Source: DASSUW01 sp963806395 (GTDB lineage: Bacteria; Actinomycetota; Thermoleophilia; Solirubrobacterales; Solirubrobacteraceae). Taken from it: a stretch of DNA of 64,000 nt. Both the position numbers and the translations under genes were made by a program. This document shows positions 7,654 through 16,395 of the stretch, in pieces. The DNA lies in assembly GCA_963806395.1 (NCBI GenBank), contig CAWDYI010000019.1:686741-750740 (forward strand). The letters are read 5' to 3'. Position 1 is the first letter of the stretch, and each line of letters opens with the position of its first letter. Below the pieces are notes generated by a model, which saw only the letters and a program-made list of their open reading frames with translations, ran no database searches and had not been told where the DNA came from.

Positions 7654-10389
7654 CTACATCTCGGCGAGGCGGCCCGCGAGCTGCGCCCGGGACCGCACGC
7701 CGAGCTTCTCGTACGAGTTCGACAGGTGCACCTCGACGGTGTGGACGGCGATGAACAGGGTGTGCGCGATCTCCTTGTTCGAGCGCCCGGCCGCCGCAAG
7801 GTCGACCACGCGTCGCTCGGTCGCCGTGAGCTCACCGGTGGGGGGCGGCCGTCGCGCGCCCGCGCGAGGAAGCTCCGAACGGGCCTGCTCGGCCCAGCCG
7901 GGCGAGCCGATCTCCTCGAACGCGGCCACGGCCTGCTCGAGCGAGCTCCGCGCGGCGCCCCATTTCTTGTGCCGGCGCTGCGCGCGGCCGAGGCTGAGCA
8001 GCGACCGCGACCGGTCGAACCGCAGGCCGAGCTCCCCATAGTCGGCGGCGGCCTGCGCGAGTGCCGTCGCCGCTTCGTCGTCGTAGCGACCGGCGAGCTG
8101 CACGACCGCCTCGCACCGCTTGGCGGTCGCAAGCCCCCACGGATGCTCCTGCTGCTCGGCCAGTCCGCGCAGGCGGCTGGTCACCGCCAGCGCCTCGTCG
8201 CGCTCGCCGAGCGCCACCAGCGCCTCGACGAGGTCGGGCGCGACGGGGAACGCGCCGGGCTCGTCGATCCCTTCGCGCTCGGTGTGCTCCCAGACAGGCC
8301 GCATGCTCTCGGCCGCCAGTCCCGGGTCGTGTGCGAGCAGGGCCGCGATCCCGCGGGCGCGCAGTGACTCGAGCCGTTGCCAGGGAACCCCGATCGCCGC
8401 GGCGCCCGCGATCGCCGGCCCGGCCCACTCCTCCGCCTCCTGCGGGAAGCCACGGCCGGCGGCGAGCAGCGCGCGGCACCGCTTGTACGTCCACGGGACC
8501 AGCGGGTCGACGGACTCGCTCCACTCGTCGAGCAGCCGCGCCGCGGCTTCCCACGCGCCGATCCGCAGCTCGAACTCGCACAGGTTCAGGCGCTGGAGGG
8601 CGTACGACATCGCCTCGCCGCGCTCGTCGGCGAGCGACAGGAGGCGGGTCAGGGCGGCGCGTGCCGCGGGCACCTCTCCACGCCAGAACAGCCGCTGCGC
8701 CGCCACGCAGTCGGGCGAGTTCGCCATCGGCGGGGTCGTCTCCGACGTGGCGTTGAAGCGCTCGCACACATCGTCGATCGGCTGCCCGGCGAGAGCACGC
8801 GCGTAGCCGAGCCCGGACAGCGCGAGCTGCTCGACGTCCGGGCCGGCGCGTCGCGCGGCCGGCAGCGCCTCCTGCGCCCACGCCTCGGCCTCCCGGATCC
8901 GCTCGGCGGACGTCGCGGCCGTGTTGAGCGCCTGCGCCGCGAGCACGTGTGCCTCGAGGATCGGGTCGCCGTTCGTCTCGGCGAGCGCCTGGTCGAGGTG
9001 GCGCACGTGATCCGCCATGCACGTGACGCCGCCGCCCTCGGACAGCAGCAGCTGAGCGCGCACGCGCGCCGCGCCCGGGGGGAGCGAGTCGAGCTCCGGC
9101 GTCAGCAGGTCCGTGACCTGCTGGGCTTCGCCGGCGGTCTCCAGGTACTCGGCGAGCGTGAGCACGCGCTCGGTGCGCTCCGCGTCCTGCTCCGGCGTCA
9201 GGCGCAGCGCGTGCGCGGCCAGCTCGACCGCATCGTGCGCGGCGCCGCGTGTCGACGCGCCGGCGGCCGCGGCCGCGAGCGTGGCCGCCAGCTCCGCGTC
9301 CGGACGGTCGGTCGCGAGCGCGAGGTGACGGGCGCGCAGGTTCCCGTCGGCGACGGAGGTCGCCAGCTCGAGATGCAGCTCCCGGCGCTCCCGCGCGCGG
9401 GACTGCCGCAGCGCCGTCGCCGCCAGCAGCGGGTGCGATGGGCGCACGTGGTCGCCGTCCACCAGCAGCACCCCGGCGCCGACGGCGTCGTCGAGCGTGG
9501 CGCGGTCCGCGAGCCGCGCGAGCTCGGACGTGCTCATGTCGGCATCCAGCGCGACGGCGAGCAGCAGCTTGCGCGCCGGGGCGGGCAGCCGCGCCACGCG
9601 CGTGCCGAGCAGATCCTCGACCGCGTCCGGCAGCGGGATCTCCTCGCCGATCTCGGGCACCCCGCGCTCGTCCAGCGCGCGCCCGAGCTCGAGCGCGAAC
9701 AGCGGATTGCCGTGCGCCGTGTCGAACACGCGGCGCAGGACGTGCCGGGACAGCGTCAGCTCGAACCGCGCGGCCAGGATCCGGCGCGTCGCGCCGAGGC
9801 TCAGCGGGCCGACGTCCAGCCGCCGCAGCGCCCGCCGCTCGAGCGCCCGCTCGAGCGCGGCCGGGTCGCTGGGGCGCTTGGCGAGGATGAAGCGGGCGGG
9901 CTCGTCGCCGAGCCCGGCGGCGGCGAACGCGAGCACCTCGGCGGACTGGGGGTCGAGCCACTGGATGTCGTCGATCGCGACCACGAGCGGCGCGCGTGAG
10001 GCGAGCACGCGCAGCGCGCTCAGGAAGCCGGCGGCGATCGCGTCGGGAGCGGCCGGTCCGCCGGTTGGCTCGGCACGGAGGAGCGCGACCTCCAGCGCCA
10101 GGAGCTGCGGGGCGGGCACACCGGCGAGCTCGTCGGTGTCGACCCCGTCGAGCAGGTCGATCAGCGCCGCGAACGAGAGCCGCGTCTCGGCCTCGCTCGG
10201 CCGCGCCGAGAGAACGCGCATCCCGCGTTCGCGCGCCGCCTCGGCGCCGCACTCCCACAGCGTCGTCTTGCCGATGCCGGGCCCGCCCGTGAGCACGAGC
10301 GCGCCGCCGGGGCGATCGGCCTCGAAGAACTCCTGGAGCGCGGCCAGCTCGGACTCGCGGCCGACGATGCTCGCGTCCTGGGAGATCAC
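7654..10389 (-). CDS. LAL-type LuxR family transcriptional regulator (ATPase plus LuxR HTH)
   Basis: About 911 aa from a GTG at 10389; reading further upstream only runs antisense through the neighbouring gene. Order: AAA_16/NB-ARC-like ATPase with Walker A GGPGIGKTTLW (about residue 30) and Walker B LVVAIDDIQWLD (about 130); a helical, TPR-like middle (about 400-820); a C-terminal LuxR helix-turn-helix (LTATERRVVDLAAAGRSNKE, then VHTVEVHLSNSYEKLGVRSR). Members of this large MalT-like class are inducer- and ATP-dependent activators; the inducer cannot be read here. The hydrolase gene starts 91 bp downstream of its stop, so it is a candidate target or operon partner. Confidence 0.93.
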   Translation of the reverse strand: MISQDASIVGRESELAALQEFFEADRPGGALVLTGGPGIGKTTLWECGAEAARERGMRVLSARPSEAETRLSFAALIDLLDGVDTDELAGVPAPQLLALEVALLRAEPTGGPAAPDAIAAGFLSALRVLASRAPLVVAIDDIQWLDPQSAEVLAFAAAGLGDEPARFILAKRPSDPAALERALERRALRRLDVGPLSLGATRRILAARFELTLSRHVLRRVFDTAHGNPLFALELGRALDERGVPEIGEEIPLPDAVEDLLGTRVARLPAPARKLLLAVALDADMSTSELARLADRATLDDAVGAGVLLVDGDHVRPSHPLLAATALRQSRARERRELHLELATSVADGNLRARHLALATDRPDAELAATLAAAAAGASTRGAAHDAVELAAHALRLTPEQDAERTERVLTLAEYLETAGEAQQVTDLLTPELDSLPPGAARVRAQLLLSEGGGVTCMADHVRHLDQALAETNGDPILEAHVLAAQALNTAATSAERIREAEAWAQEALPAARRAGPDVEQLALSGLGYARALAGQPIDDVCERFNATSETTPPMANSPDCVAAQRLFWRGEVPAARAALTRLLSLADERGEAMSYALQRLNLCEFELRIGAWEAAARLLDEWSESVDPLVPWTYKRCRALLAAGRGFPQEAEEWAGPAIAGAAAIGVPWQRLESLRARGIAALLAHDPGLAAESMRPVWEHTEREGIDEPGAFPVAPDLVEALVALGERDEALAVTSRLRGLAEQQEHPWGLATAKRCEAVVQLAGRYDDEAATALAQAAADYGELGLRFDRSRSLLSLGRAQRRHKKWGAARSSLEQAVAAFEEIGSPGWAEQARSELPRAGARRPPPTGELTATERRVVDLAAAGRSNKEIAHTLFIAVHTVEVHLSNSYEKLGVRSRAQLAGRLAEM

Positions 10390-10405
10390 GTGGCCAACGT
10401 ACCGG

Positions 10406-11434
10406 TCAGGTGTGGAAGGCCGCCAGCCCTTCCGCCTCGTCCTCGAGCTCGCGGCGCGTCGCGCGGGTGAGCTTGATCCACGGGTCGAGCGTGACGTGGC
10501 CGTCCTCGAAGCGCCACGCGCCGGCGACGGCACCGTCGACGAGGAAGGTCGGTGTGCCGTGCGGGTTCTTGACGTGGAACACGCGCGGGCGGAGCTCCTC
10601 CGGGAGGATCCCGGTGCGGCGCGCGTGCACGAGCAGCGTGGCGTCCCAGACGGGCAGGAAGCGCACGGGCGCGGGCGTGCCGGGATCGGGCAGCGGCGCG
10701 CCGGGCACGTCGAGCAGCTCCCCGCCGCCCGCAGCGGCGTGCCGGACCGGGTCGATCCGCTTGAGGACGCGTGCGAGGTCGCCGGGCTTGAGGCCGGTGA
10801 AGCTTGCGACATCACCGCGGGATGCCGGGCCGAAGCCGCGCAGATAGCTGCGCACCAGGTGGTCGATCGCCTGTGCCGGGGTGACCTTCACCGGCGCGAT
10901 CCAATCCTCGGCCGCCGCGTACAGGTCGGCGCGGCGGTGCTCCCACGTCCCGGACGGCGGCACGCGCACCAGGTCCACCCACAGGCCGACGCCGCGGGCG
11001 ACGTCCTTGCCGAGCAGCTCCTCGATCTCCTTGCGGCGCATCGGCCCGTCGGCCAGGCGGCGCCGGAGCTTGCGCGCGGCCGCCGCCATCTGCGCCGGCG
11101 TCGGCGGCCCGCGCACGGCGCGCAGCCACGAGTCCCGGCGAGCCTGTCGCGTCGCGATCGCGAATGACCAGTAGTCGGCGGGGGACACCAGGTGGATCGT
11201 GCTGCGCATCAGCGTGGCCTCGATCACCGTGCGCTGCTCGAGCGCGCGGGTGAGGCTGTCGCGCTCGAAGCCGGCGACGCGCGTCCACGCGCTCACGTAC
11301 ATCGCCGGCGCGTATTGCGCCTGGATCCCGGCGATCTGCTCGAGCGCGGCGGGCAGCGCAGCGTCACTGCCCTCCAGCAGGAGCTGGCGGGCGAGCAGCG
11401 CCCGGTTCAGCGCGCGCATGTCGAGCTCGGTCAC
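10406..11434 (-). CDS. Winged-helix DNA-binding domain protein (HTH_42/AlkZ-like)
   Basis: 342 aa. It matches the HTH_42 family (formerly DUF1006), whose characterised members AlkZ/YcaQ are DNA glycosylases that unhook crosslinks. Visible hallmarks are an N-terminal helix bundle with ALLARQLLLEG, the strand-helix EATLMRSTIHLVSPADYW, then a winged-helix middle (ADGPMRRKEIEELLG) and a C-terminal region with FLPVWDATLLVHARRTGILP and GTPTFLVDGAVAGAW. The GTG start overlaps the stop of the upstream TetR gene in GTGA, with GGTGGA as the ribosome site, so the two are translationally coupled. Whether it has glycosylase activity is unknown. Confidence 0.88.
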   Translation of the reverse strand: MTELDMRALNRALLARQLLLEGSDAALPAALEQIAGIQAQYAPAMYVSAWTRVAGFERDSLTRALEQRTVIEATLMRSTIHLVSPADYWSFAIATRQARRDSWLRAVRGPPTPAQMAAAARKLRRRLADGPMRRKEIEELLGKDVARGVGLWVDLVRVPPSGTWEHRRADLYAAAEDWIAPVKVTPAQAIDHLVRSYLRGFGPASRGDVASFTGLKPGDLARVLKRIDPVRHAAAGGGELLDVPGAPLPDPGTPAPVRFLPVWDATLLVHARRTGILPEELRPRVFHVKNPHGTPTFLVDGAVAGAWRFEDGHVTLDPWIKLTRATRRELEDEAEGLAAFHT

Positions 11435-12063
11435 GGCATCCACCGCCTGCGGATCTCGTCCCAGCCGGGCGGCGGCCCGGGCAGCGGCGCGGCGCCGGGG
11501 GCGCGGAGCGCCTGCAGCGCCAGCGCGAGGTAGCGGCGCTGGAGCGACGCGACCCGCTCGGCGTCGCCGAGGTCGACCGCGCGCAGCTGCTCGAAGATCA
11601 GCGTCACGTCCTCCTGCGTGATGTCCGCGCGCACGGCGCCTGCGGCCTGCGAGCGCTCGAGCAGTTCCTGCACCGTCGCGTACAGGCGCTGCGCGGTCGC
11701 GAGCAGCTCGTCGCTGGGCGTGAACGTGCCCGCCAGCGCGGCGCCGAGCGAGCCGGCGCCCGCCGCGAGGCCGGCCGTCATGAAGCCGGTGAACGCCGCC
11801 CACGCGTCCTCGTCGACCTGGTCGAGCGCCGCCCGCGCCGCCGCCTCGAGCTGCTGCATGCCGTCCAGGCACAACTGCTGGACGAGCGCCTCCTTGCTCG
11901 GGTAGCGGCGGTACAGCGTGCCGATCCCGACTCCGGCGCGGCGCGCGATCTCCGCCATCGGCGCGCCCGGCGCGGCCGTCAGCACCTCGCGCGCCGCGGC
12001 CATCACGAGCTCGTCGTTGCGCGACGCCTCCGCACGGCGCCCGCTGAGGGGAGATCTCGCCAC
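11431..12063 (-). CDS. TetR/AcrR family transcriptional regulator
   Basis: 210 aa from a GTG start. Residues about 15-60 form the TetR helix-turn-helix (MAEIARRAGVGIGTLYRRYP, then SKEALVQQL); the rest is an all-helical ligand-binding domain. It is divergent from a 14-TM drug exporter across 239 bp carrying palindromes, the classic arrangement for a local repressor of an efflux pump. The downstream winged-helix gene overlaps it in GTGA and so is co-expressed. Ligand unknown. Confidence 0.92.
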   Translation of the reverse strand: MARSPLSGRRAEASRNDELVMAAAREVLTAAPGAPMAEIARRAGVGIGTLYRRYPSKEALVQQLCLDGMQQLEAAARAALDQVDEDAWAAFTGFMTAGLAAGAGSLGAALAGTFTPSDELLATAQRLYATVQELLERSQAAGAVRADITQEDVTLIFEQLRAVDLGDAERVASLQRRYLALALQALRAPGAAPLPGPPPGWDEIRRRWMP

Positions 12064-12104
12064 ACAAAAAGCCTATCGGACCGGACGACTCCGTTCCACT
12101 CCAC

Positions 12105-12162
12105 GTAAGGGGGTCTGACCCCATTACGCGCGCGCCGGACTAAGGGGGTCTGACCCCCTTAC
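12105..12162. repeat. Two copies of the palindromic repeat TAAGGGGGTCTGACCCCnTTA
   Basis: Copy 1 at 12105-12127 and copy 2 at 12140-12162 share TAAGGGGGTCTGACCCC and each is a near-perfect palindrome closed by TTAC. A degenerate third relative (TAAGGGGCCTGAGGCGCCCT at 12180-12200) follows. They lie in the divergent TetR/exporter spacer. Two arms of 8-9 bp around a 2-4-nt centre can form a hairpin or bind a dimeric protein. They could be operators or copies of a genome-wide palindromic repeat; the sequence alone does not decide. Confidence 0.75.
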
Positions 12163-12269
12163 GGGTTGAATGGCGGTGGTAAGGGGCCTGAGGCGCCCTC
12201 GTAAGTGCGGCTGCTGCGGGGTTGGCACCGTTCGGCCGATGTGGAAAAGGCCTCGTTCGGCGATCCTAT

Positions 12270-12286
12270 CGGAACCGAATGTTCCG
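12270..12286. promoter_or_regulatory. Inverted repeat CGGAAC-N5-GTTCCG upstream of the exporter
   Basis: Perfect 6-bp arms separated by 5 bases, ending 16 bases before the exporter ATG and overlapping its likely leader. The flanking CCTATCGGAACCG (12265-12277) partly repeats at the other side of the spacer as CCTATCGGACCG (12072-12083), close to the TetR gene's start. A pair of related half-sites near both divergent genes fits a TetR operator arrangement. This is inferred from position and symmetry. Confidence 0.45.
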
Positions 12287-12302
12287 CTCCGAAGGGGAAG
12301 AT

Positions 12303-13790
12303 ATGTCTCGCACGATGAAGGACCCGCCCGCGCTCGATCGCCGCTCCACGGCCGGCCTCCTGGCGCTCTCGCTCGGCGTCGCGCTGATCGTGATCGACAT
12401 GTCGATCGTGAACCTGATCCTGCCGCAGATGGCGCGCGACCTCGATCTCGGGTTCTCCGGGCTGCAGTACGTCAGCGCGCTGTTCTCGCTTGCCGCCGCG
12501 GCGGTCACGATCGCCGCCGGCGACGTCGCCGACCGGGTCGGGCACCGCAACGCGTACCTCGGCGGGCTGGCTGTGTTCCTGGCGGGAAGCGCGGCCGCCG
12601 CGCTGGCGCCGAACGCGGCGGTGATGCTGGTCGCGCGGGTCACCCAGGGCATCGGCGGCGGCGTCGTGATGACGGCGGCGCTGGGCACGATCAACGCCAC
12701 CTACTCCGGTCCGGCCCGGGGGATGGCGTTCGGCCTCTACGGGATGACGTTCGCGGTGTCGGGAGCGATCGGGCCGCTGCTCGGCGCCGTGCTCGCCGAG
12801 GCCGTCAACTGGCGCTGGGCGTTCTGGGTCAACCTCGCGCTCGGGCCGGTCGCGCTCGCCGGCGTGATCAAGCTGATCCCGGCCGTCGCCGCCGACGCCG
12901 TGACGCGCCGCGCCGACGTGCTCGGCACCGTCCTGGTCAGCGCCGCCATCACGACGCTCACCTACGCGCTGGTGCAGGGCGCCGAGCTCGCACTCGTCCC
13001 GGCCGCCGTGCTGTTCGCCGCCTTCGTCCTCGTGCAGCGCTCGAAGATCCGGCGCGCGCTGCCGGTGATCCTCGACCCGGCGCTGATGCGCGTTCGCTCC
13101 TTCACGGTCGGCAGCATCGCGCTGATGATCGTCGGTGTCGGTGAGTTCGGCCTGCTGTTCCTGCTGCCGCTCGAGCTGCAGGCGGGCGAGGGCCTGTCCG
13201 CGATCCAGGCAGGGCTCGTGCTGCTGCCGGTCTCGATCGGCGCGTTCCTGGCGTTCCCGCTCGTCCAGGCGCTCGCGGCGCGGCGCGGCGCGCACGCCGC
13301 CGTGCAGGCCGGCCTCGTGCTCGAGGCGGTCGGCCTCGTCGGCGTCGCCGTCGCCGTCAGCAGCACCGACCCGCTGTGGCTGATCCCCGGCCTCGCCGTG
13401 TACGGCCTCGGCGTCGGTGCGGCAGCGGCGCAGCTGTCGGCGATCGTGCTCGCCGACGTGCCGGCGGCCTACAACGGCCTCGCCTCCGGGGTCTCGTCGG
13501 CGGCGCGGGGGCTCGGCGGGTCGCTCGGCGTGGCGCTGCTGGGGCTCGCGTTCACGACATCGCTGGCGGGGACGAGCGAGGCGCTCGCCGACCGGCCGGT
13601 GCAGACGGTGTCGACTCTGCGCGGGCAGGGACAGGACGAGCTGGTCGCGCGCGCGGGCGACGCGCTCGCGCACGGGATCGCCGCCGCCGCGCTCGTGGCC
13701 GCCGCGTTCCTGATCATCGGGGCGCTCGTGCTGCGGGCCCAGCCGCGGTCGAGCGCGGGCGCCTACGAGGCCGCGCCGGTCGCCGCCTGA
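12303..13790 (+). CDS. MFS drug transporter, DHA2 (14-TM, EmrB/QacA) family
   Basis: 495 aa with about 14 hydrophobic segments. TM1 holds the DHA2 signature (VALIVIDMSIVNLILPQMAR), followed by the MFS loop motif GDVADRVGHRNAYLGG and motif C-like GAIGPLLGAVLAE. The role is proton-driven export of hydrophobic drugs or metabolites; the substrate is not readable. The start at 12303 is chosen for GAAGGGGAAG just upstream; an earlier in-frame ATG (12222) gives a basic non-conserved extension. It is probably controlled by the divergent TetR protein. Confidence 0.95.
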   Translation: MSRTMKDPPALDRRSTAGLLALSLGVALIVIDMSIVNLILPQMARDLDLGFSGLQYVSALFSLAAAAVTIAAGDVADRVGHRNAYLGGLAVFLAGSAAAALAPNAAVMLVARVTQGIGGGVVMTAALGTINATYSGPARGMAFGLYGMTFAVSGAIGPLLGAVLAEAVNWRWAFWVNLALGPVALAGVIKLIPAVAADAVTRRADVLGTVLVSAAITTLTYALVQGAELALVPAAVLFAAFVLVQRSKIRRALPVILDPALMRVRSFTVGSIALMIVGVGEFGLLFLLPLELQAGEGLSAIQAGLVLLPVSIGAFLAFPLVQALAARRGAHAAVQAGLVLEAVGLVGVAVAVSSTDPLWLIPGLAVYGLGVGAAAAQLSAIVLADVPAAYNGLASGVSSAARGLGGSLGVALLGLAFTTSLAGTSEALADRPVQTVSTLRGQGQDELVARAGDALAHGIAAAALVAAAFLIIGALVLRAQPRSSAGAYEAAPVAA

Positions 13791-13828
13791 GGTGAAGGCG
13801 CCGGCAACGCCGGTTGCACCGCAGGTCC

Positions 13829-13859
13829 GGGGCAGGACGGCTCGCTACCGTCCTGCCCC
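13829..13859 (+). terminator. 12-bp perfect stem-loop after the MFS gene
   Basis: GGGGCAGGACGG (13829-13840) pairs perfectly with CCGTCCTGCCCC (13848-13859) around a 7-nt loop and is followed by TT. A smaller hairpin (CCGGC-aac-GCCGG, 13801-13813) precedes it. It lies 39 bp after the exporter stop and ends just before the next gene, so it is the likely terminator of the exporter transcript and separates the two units. Confidence 0.75.
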
Positions 13860-13877
13860 TTGGCCGCTCGGACCCGA

Positions 13878-14870
13878 ATGACGATCGGCGTCGTCTCCGC
13901 CCTCGCGCTGTGCGCGTGGGTGCCCGTGCCCGCGTCGTCGCAGGACGAGTCGTCGCTGCGAGGGAAGATCGAGCGCAGCCGCGAGCAGGAGCGCAAGCTC
14001 TCCGGAGCGGTCGGCCGGCTCGACGCGCTGCTCGCGCGCACGCAGCGTGAGATCGCGATCGTGCAGGGGCGCCTGAGCGAGGTCGAAATCGACCTGGCGA
14101 TCGCCGAGGACCGGCTCGCGCGCACGCAGGAGCGGCTCCGCTCCGAGCGCGCCCGGCTCGCGCGGCTCAGGGTCCGGCTCGAGGACGGCCGCGAGCTGCT
14201 GGCCGCGCAGCTCGTGGCGGCCTACCAGGCTGACGAGCCGGACGTGGTGTCGCTGATCGTCGGCGCGCACGACTTCGCCGACCTGATCGAGCGGCTCGAG
14301 CTCGCCCAGCGCGTGCAGGAGCGCAACGGCGAGATCGTCGACCGCGTGCACACGGCGCGTGACGAGACGCGCCGTCAGGCGATCGTGCTCGCCGAGCTGG
14401 AGATCGAGCGCCGCGACACGGCCGAGGCGATCGAGCGCCGCCGCGACGCGCTCGCCACCATGCGCGCCGGCCTCGGCCAGCGTCAGGCCACGCTCGCTCG
14501 CGTCCGCGCGGCGCGCGCTCACGCGCTCGCCGGCACGCGCGCGGGACGGTCGGCGGCCCAGAAGGCGCTGAACCAGCTGATCGCGGAGCGCGAGCGGGCG
14601 GCGCGCGAGGCGTCCGGCGGCGTCGGCCCGGGCGGGCCGTGGGCGATCCCGTGGCCGATCGTGCAGTGCGAGTCGGGCGGCCAGAACCTCCCGCCCAACA
14701 GCGCCGGTGCCTCCGGCTACTACCAGATGCTGCCCTCGACCTGGAAGGGGCTCGGCGGCTCGACACCGCACGCCTACCAGGCGTCCAAGGCCGAGCAGGA
14801 TCGGCTCGCCGCGACGTTGTGGGCCGGCGGCGCCGGCGCCCGCAACTGGGTCTGCGCCGGGCTGGTCTAG
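13878..14870 (+). CDS. Secreted coiled-coil protein with C-terminal transglycosylase-like (Rpf-type) domain
   Basis: 330 aa. An N-terminal signal peptide (VVSALALCAWVPVPASS) leads into about 220 residues of coiled coil rich in Arg, Glu and Leu, of the type seen in peptidoglycan-hydrolase regulators. The last 75 residues are a lysozyme-like domain (WPIVQCESGGQNLPPNSAGA, then SGYYQMLPSTW) with the catalytic Glu in CESGG. The likely job is muralytic cleavage at the cell wall, as in resuscitation-promoting factors. A TTG at 13860 is an alternative start but sits directly on the upstream terminator; neither has a clear ribosome site, so the message may be leaderless. Confidence 0.88.
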   Translation: MTIGVVSALALCAWVPVPASSQDESSLRGKIERSREQERKLSGAVGRLDALLARTQREIAIVQGRLSEVEIDLAIAEDRLARTQERLRSERARLARLRVRLEDGRELLAAQLVAAYQADEPDVVSLIVGAHDFADLIERLELAQRVQERNGEIVDRVHTARDETRRQAIVLAELEIERRDTAEAIERRRDALATMRAGLGQRQATLARVRAARAHALAGTRAGRSAAQKALNQLIAERERAAREASGGVGPGGPWAIPWPIVQCESGGQNLPPNSAGASGYYQMLPSTWKGLGGSTPHAYQASKAEQDRLAATLWAGGAGARNWVCAGLV

Positions 14871-14886
14871 AGGAGCCCGGACCGGG

Positions 14887-15513
14887 CTAGAGCTTGCGGC
14901 CGGTCGTCGCGCGGCCGTTCGCGGCGGCCGCGTCGTCGACCAGCGAGTCGAGGCCCTCGAGGCCGTCGATGCTCTCCGCGTTGTTCGCGCTCACGTACGC
15001 GCGGACCGCCTCCGGACCCTCCTTGCGGAGCCGGTTGTCGGCGTACCGGTAGAGCTGATCGCGCTCGCCCTCGTACGTCATCCGCGGCACGACGAAGCCG
15101 CACGAGTCGGCCACGCGCGTGACCTCGACGTCGATCACGGAGCGCACGGCGCGGCGCTGCTCGTCCGACACGTCGAACGCCGCCAGCCGCTCGGCGAACG
15201 CGTCGTCGCCCTGCTGGACGACCTGCCCGATCCCGTGCAGCCGGATGATCTTCGGCGGTCCCTCGAACGAGCAGAACATGACGACGATGCGGCCGTTCTC
15301 GCGCAGGTGGGCGATCGTCTCGATCCCGCTGCCCATCAGGTCGACGTACGCGAATCCGAGCGGACCGGTGACGGCGAAGAGCCCCTTGCCGCCCTTCGGC
15401 GACAGGTTCACGTGGCCGTCGGAGCCGCTCGGCGCGGTGCCCACGAAGAACATCGGCTGGCGCTCGATGAACTCCCGGATCGGGTCGCTGATCTGTTCGA
15501 AGAGCTTGGCCAC
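14887..15513 (-). CDS. Pyridoxamine 5'-phosphate oxidase-like flavin-binding protein
   Basis: 208 aa with a split-barrel FMN-binding fold: FFVGTAPSGSDGHVNLSPKG at residues 22-41 (the phosphate-contacting strand-turn), GPLGFAYVDLMGSGIET, then VVMFCSFEGPPKIIRLHG. This sub-group is found with cytosolic general-stress or F420/FMN oxidoreductase-like proteins; the substrate is unknown. The GTG at 15513 is used because upstream in-frame codons run into the uppP gene, whose stop is 12 bp away. No good ribosome site is visible, so coupling to uppP is likely. Confidence 0.85.
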   Translation of the reverse strand: MAKLFEQISDPIREFIERQPMFFVGTAPSGSDGHVNLSPKGGKGLFAVTGPLGFAYVDLMGSGIETIAHLRENGRIVVMFCSFEGPPKIIRLHGIGQVVQQGDDAFAERLAAFDVSDEQRRAVRSVIDVEVTRVADSCGFVVPRMTYEGERDQLYRYADNRLRKEGPEAVRAYVSANNAESIDGLEGLDSLVDDAAAANGRATTGRKL

Positions 15514-15524
15514 GACGATCGAAT

Positions 15525-16349
15525 CTAGCTGATCGCCCCGGAGGCGGCCAGCACGAGGACCGCGCTCCCGAGCAGGAGGCGATAGGCCACGAACAGTCGC
15601 ACGGAGTGGTGGGCGAGGTAGCGCAGCAGCCAGGCGATCGCCACATAGCCGACGACGAACGCGATCAAGGTGGCGACGATCACGTACCCGATCGGCTCGT
15701 CGCCGCCCTTCTCGCCGGAGATCACGCCCTGGAGCTCGAACAGGCCGCTCGCCACCACCGCGGGCACCGCGAGCAGGAACGCGAACCGCGCCGCCGCCGG
15801 GCGCTCGAGCCCGAGCAGCAGCCCGGCGCTCATCGTCGCGCCGGACCGCGACACGCCCGGGATCAGCGCCAGCGACTGCGCGAGGCCGATCAGGATGCCG
15901 TCGCGCGTCGAGAGCTGCTCGGCGGTGCGCTCGTGGCGGCCGACCCGGTCGGCGTAGCCGAGGATCAGGCCGAACACGATCAGCATCGTCCCGATCAGCC
16001 ACAGGTCGCGTGCGCCCGTCTCGATCTGGTGCTCGAACGTGTAGCCGAGGATCCCGATCGGGATCGTCGCCACGATCAGGTACCAGCCCATCCGCACGTC
16101 CGGGTGGTACCGCAGCGACGGGTCGAACAACGCCCGCAGCCACTTGGTGGCGATCGACCACAGGTCCTTCCGGAAGAAGATCAGGACTGCGGCCTCGGTG
16201 CCGAGCTGCGTGATCGCGGTGAAGGCCGCACCCGGGTCTTCCCAGCCGAGGAATGCGGGCACGATGCGCTGATGCGCGCTCGAGGAGATCGGCAGGAACT
16301 CCGTCACTCCCTGCACGACTCCGAGGACGATCGCCTGGAGAAGGTCCAT
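15525..16349 (-). CDS. uppP: Undecaprenyl-diphosphatase UppP (BacA)
   Basis: 274 aa polytopic membrane enzyme that dephosphorylates undecaprenyl diphosphate to recycle the lipid carrier for peptidoglycan synthesis. Both family signatures are present: VVQGVTEFLPISSSAH near the N-terminus (catalytic Glu and Ser) and IPGVSRSGATMSAG in the second half (catalytic Arg). About eight hydrophobic segments and a normal length. It diverges from the nicotinate phosphoribosyltransferase gene with only 46 bp between starts. Overexpression of this family confers bacitracin resistance. Confidence 0.97.
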   Translation of the reverse strand: MDLLQAIVLGVVQGVTEFLPISSSAHQRIVPAFLGWEDPGAAFTAITQLGTEAAVLIFFRKDLWSIATKWLRALFDPSLRYHPDVRMGWYLIVATIPIGILGYTFEHQIETGARDLWLIGTMLIVFGLILGYADRVGRHERTAEQLSTRDGILIGLAQSLALIPGVSRSGATMSAGLLLGLERPAAARFAFLLAVPAVVASGLFELQGVISGEKGGDEPIGYVIVATLIAFVVGYVAIAWLLRYLAHHSVRLFVAYRLLLGSAVLVLAASGAIS

Positions 16350-16395
16350 CGGCCGCGGGAGGCTAGTGCACGCGGCGCGCGATACTGCCGTCCAC

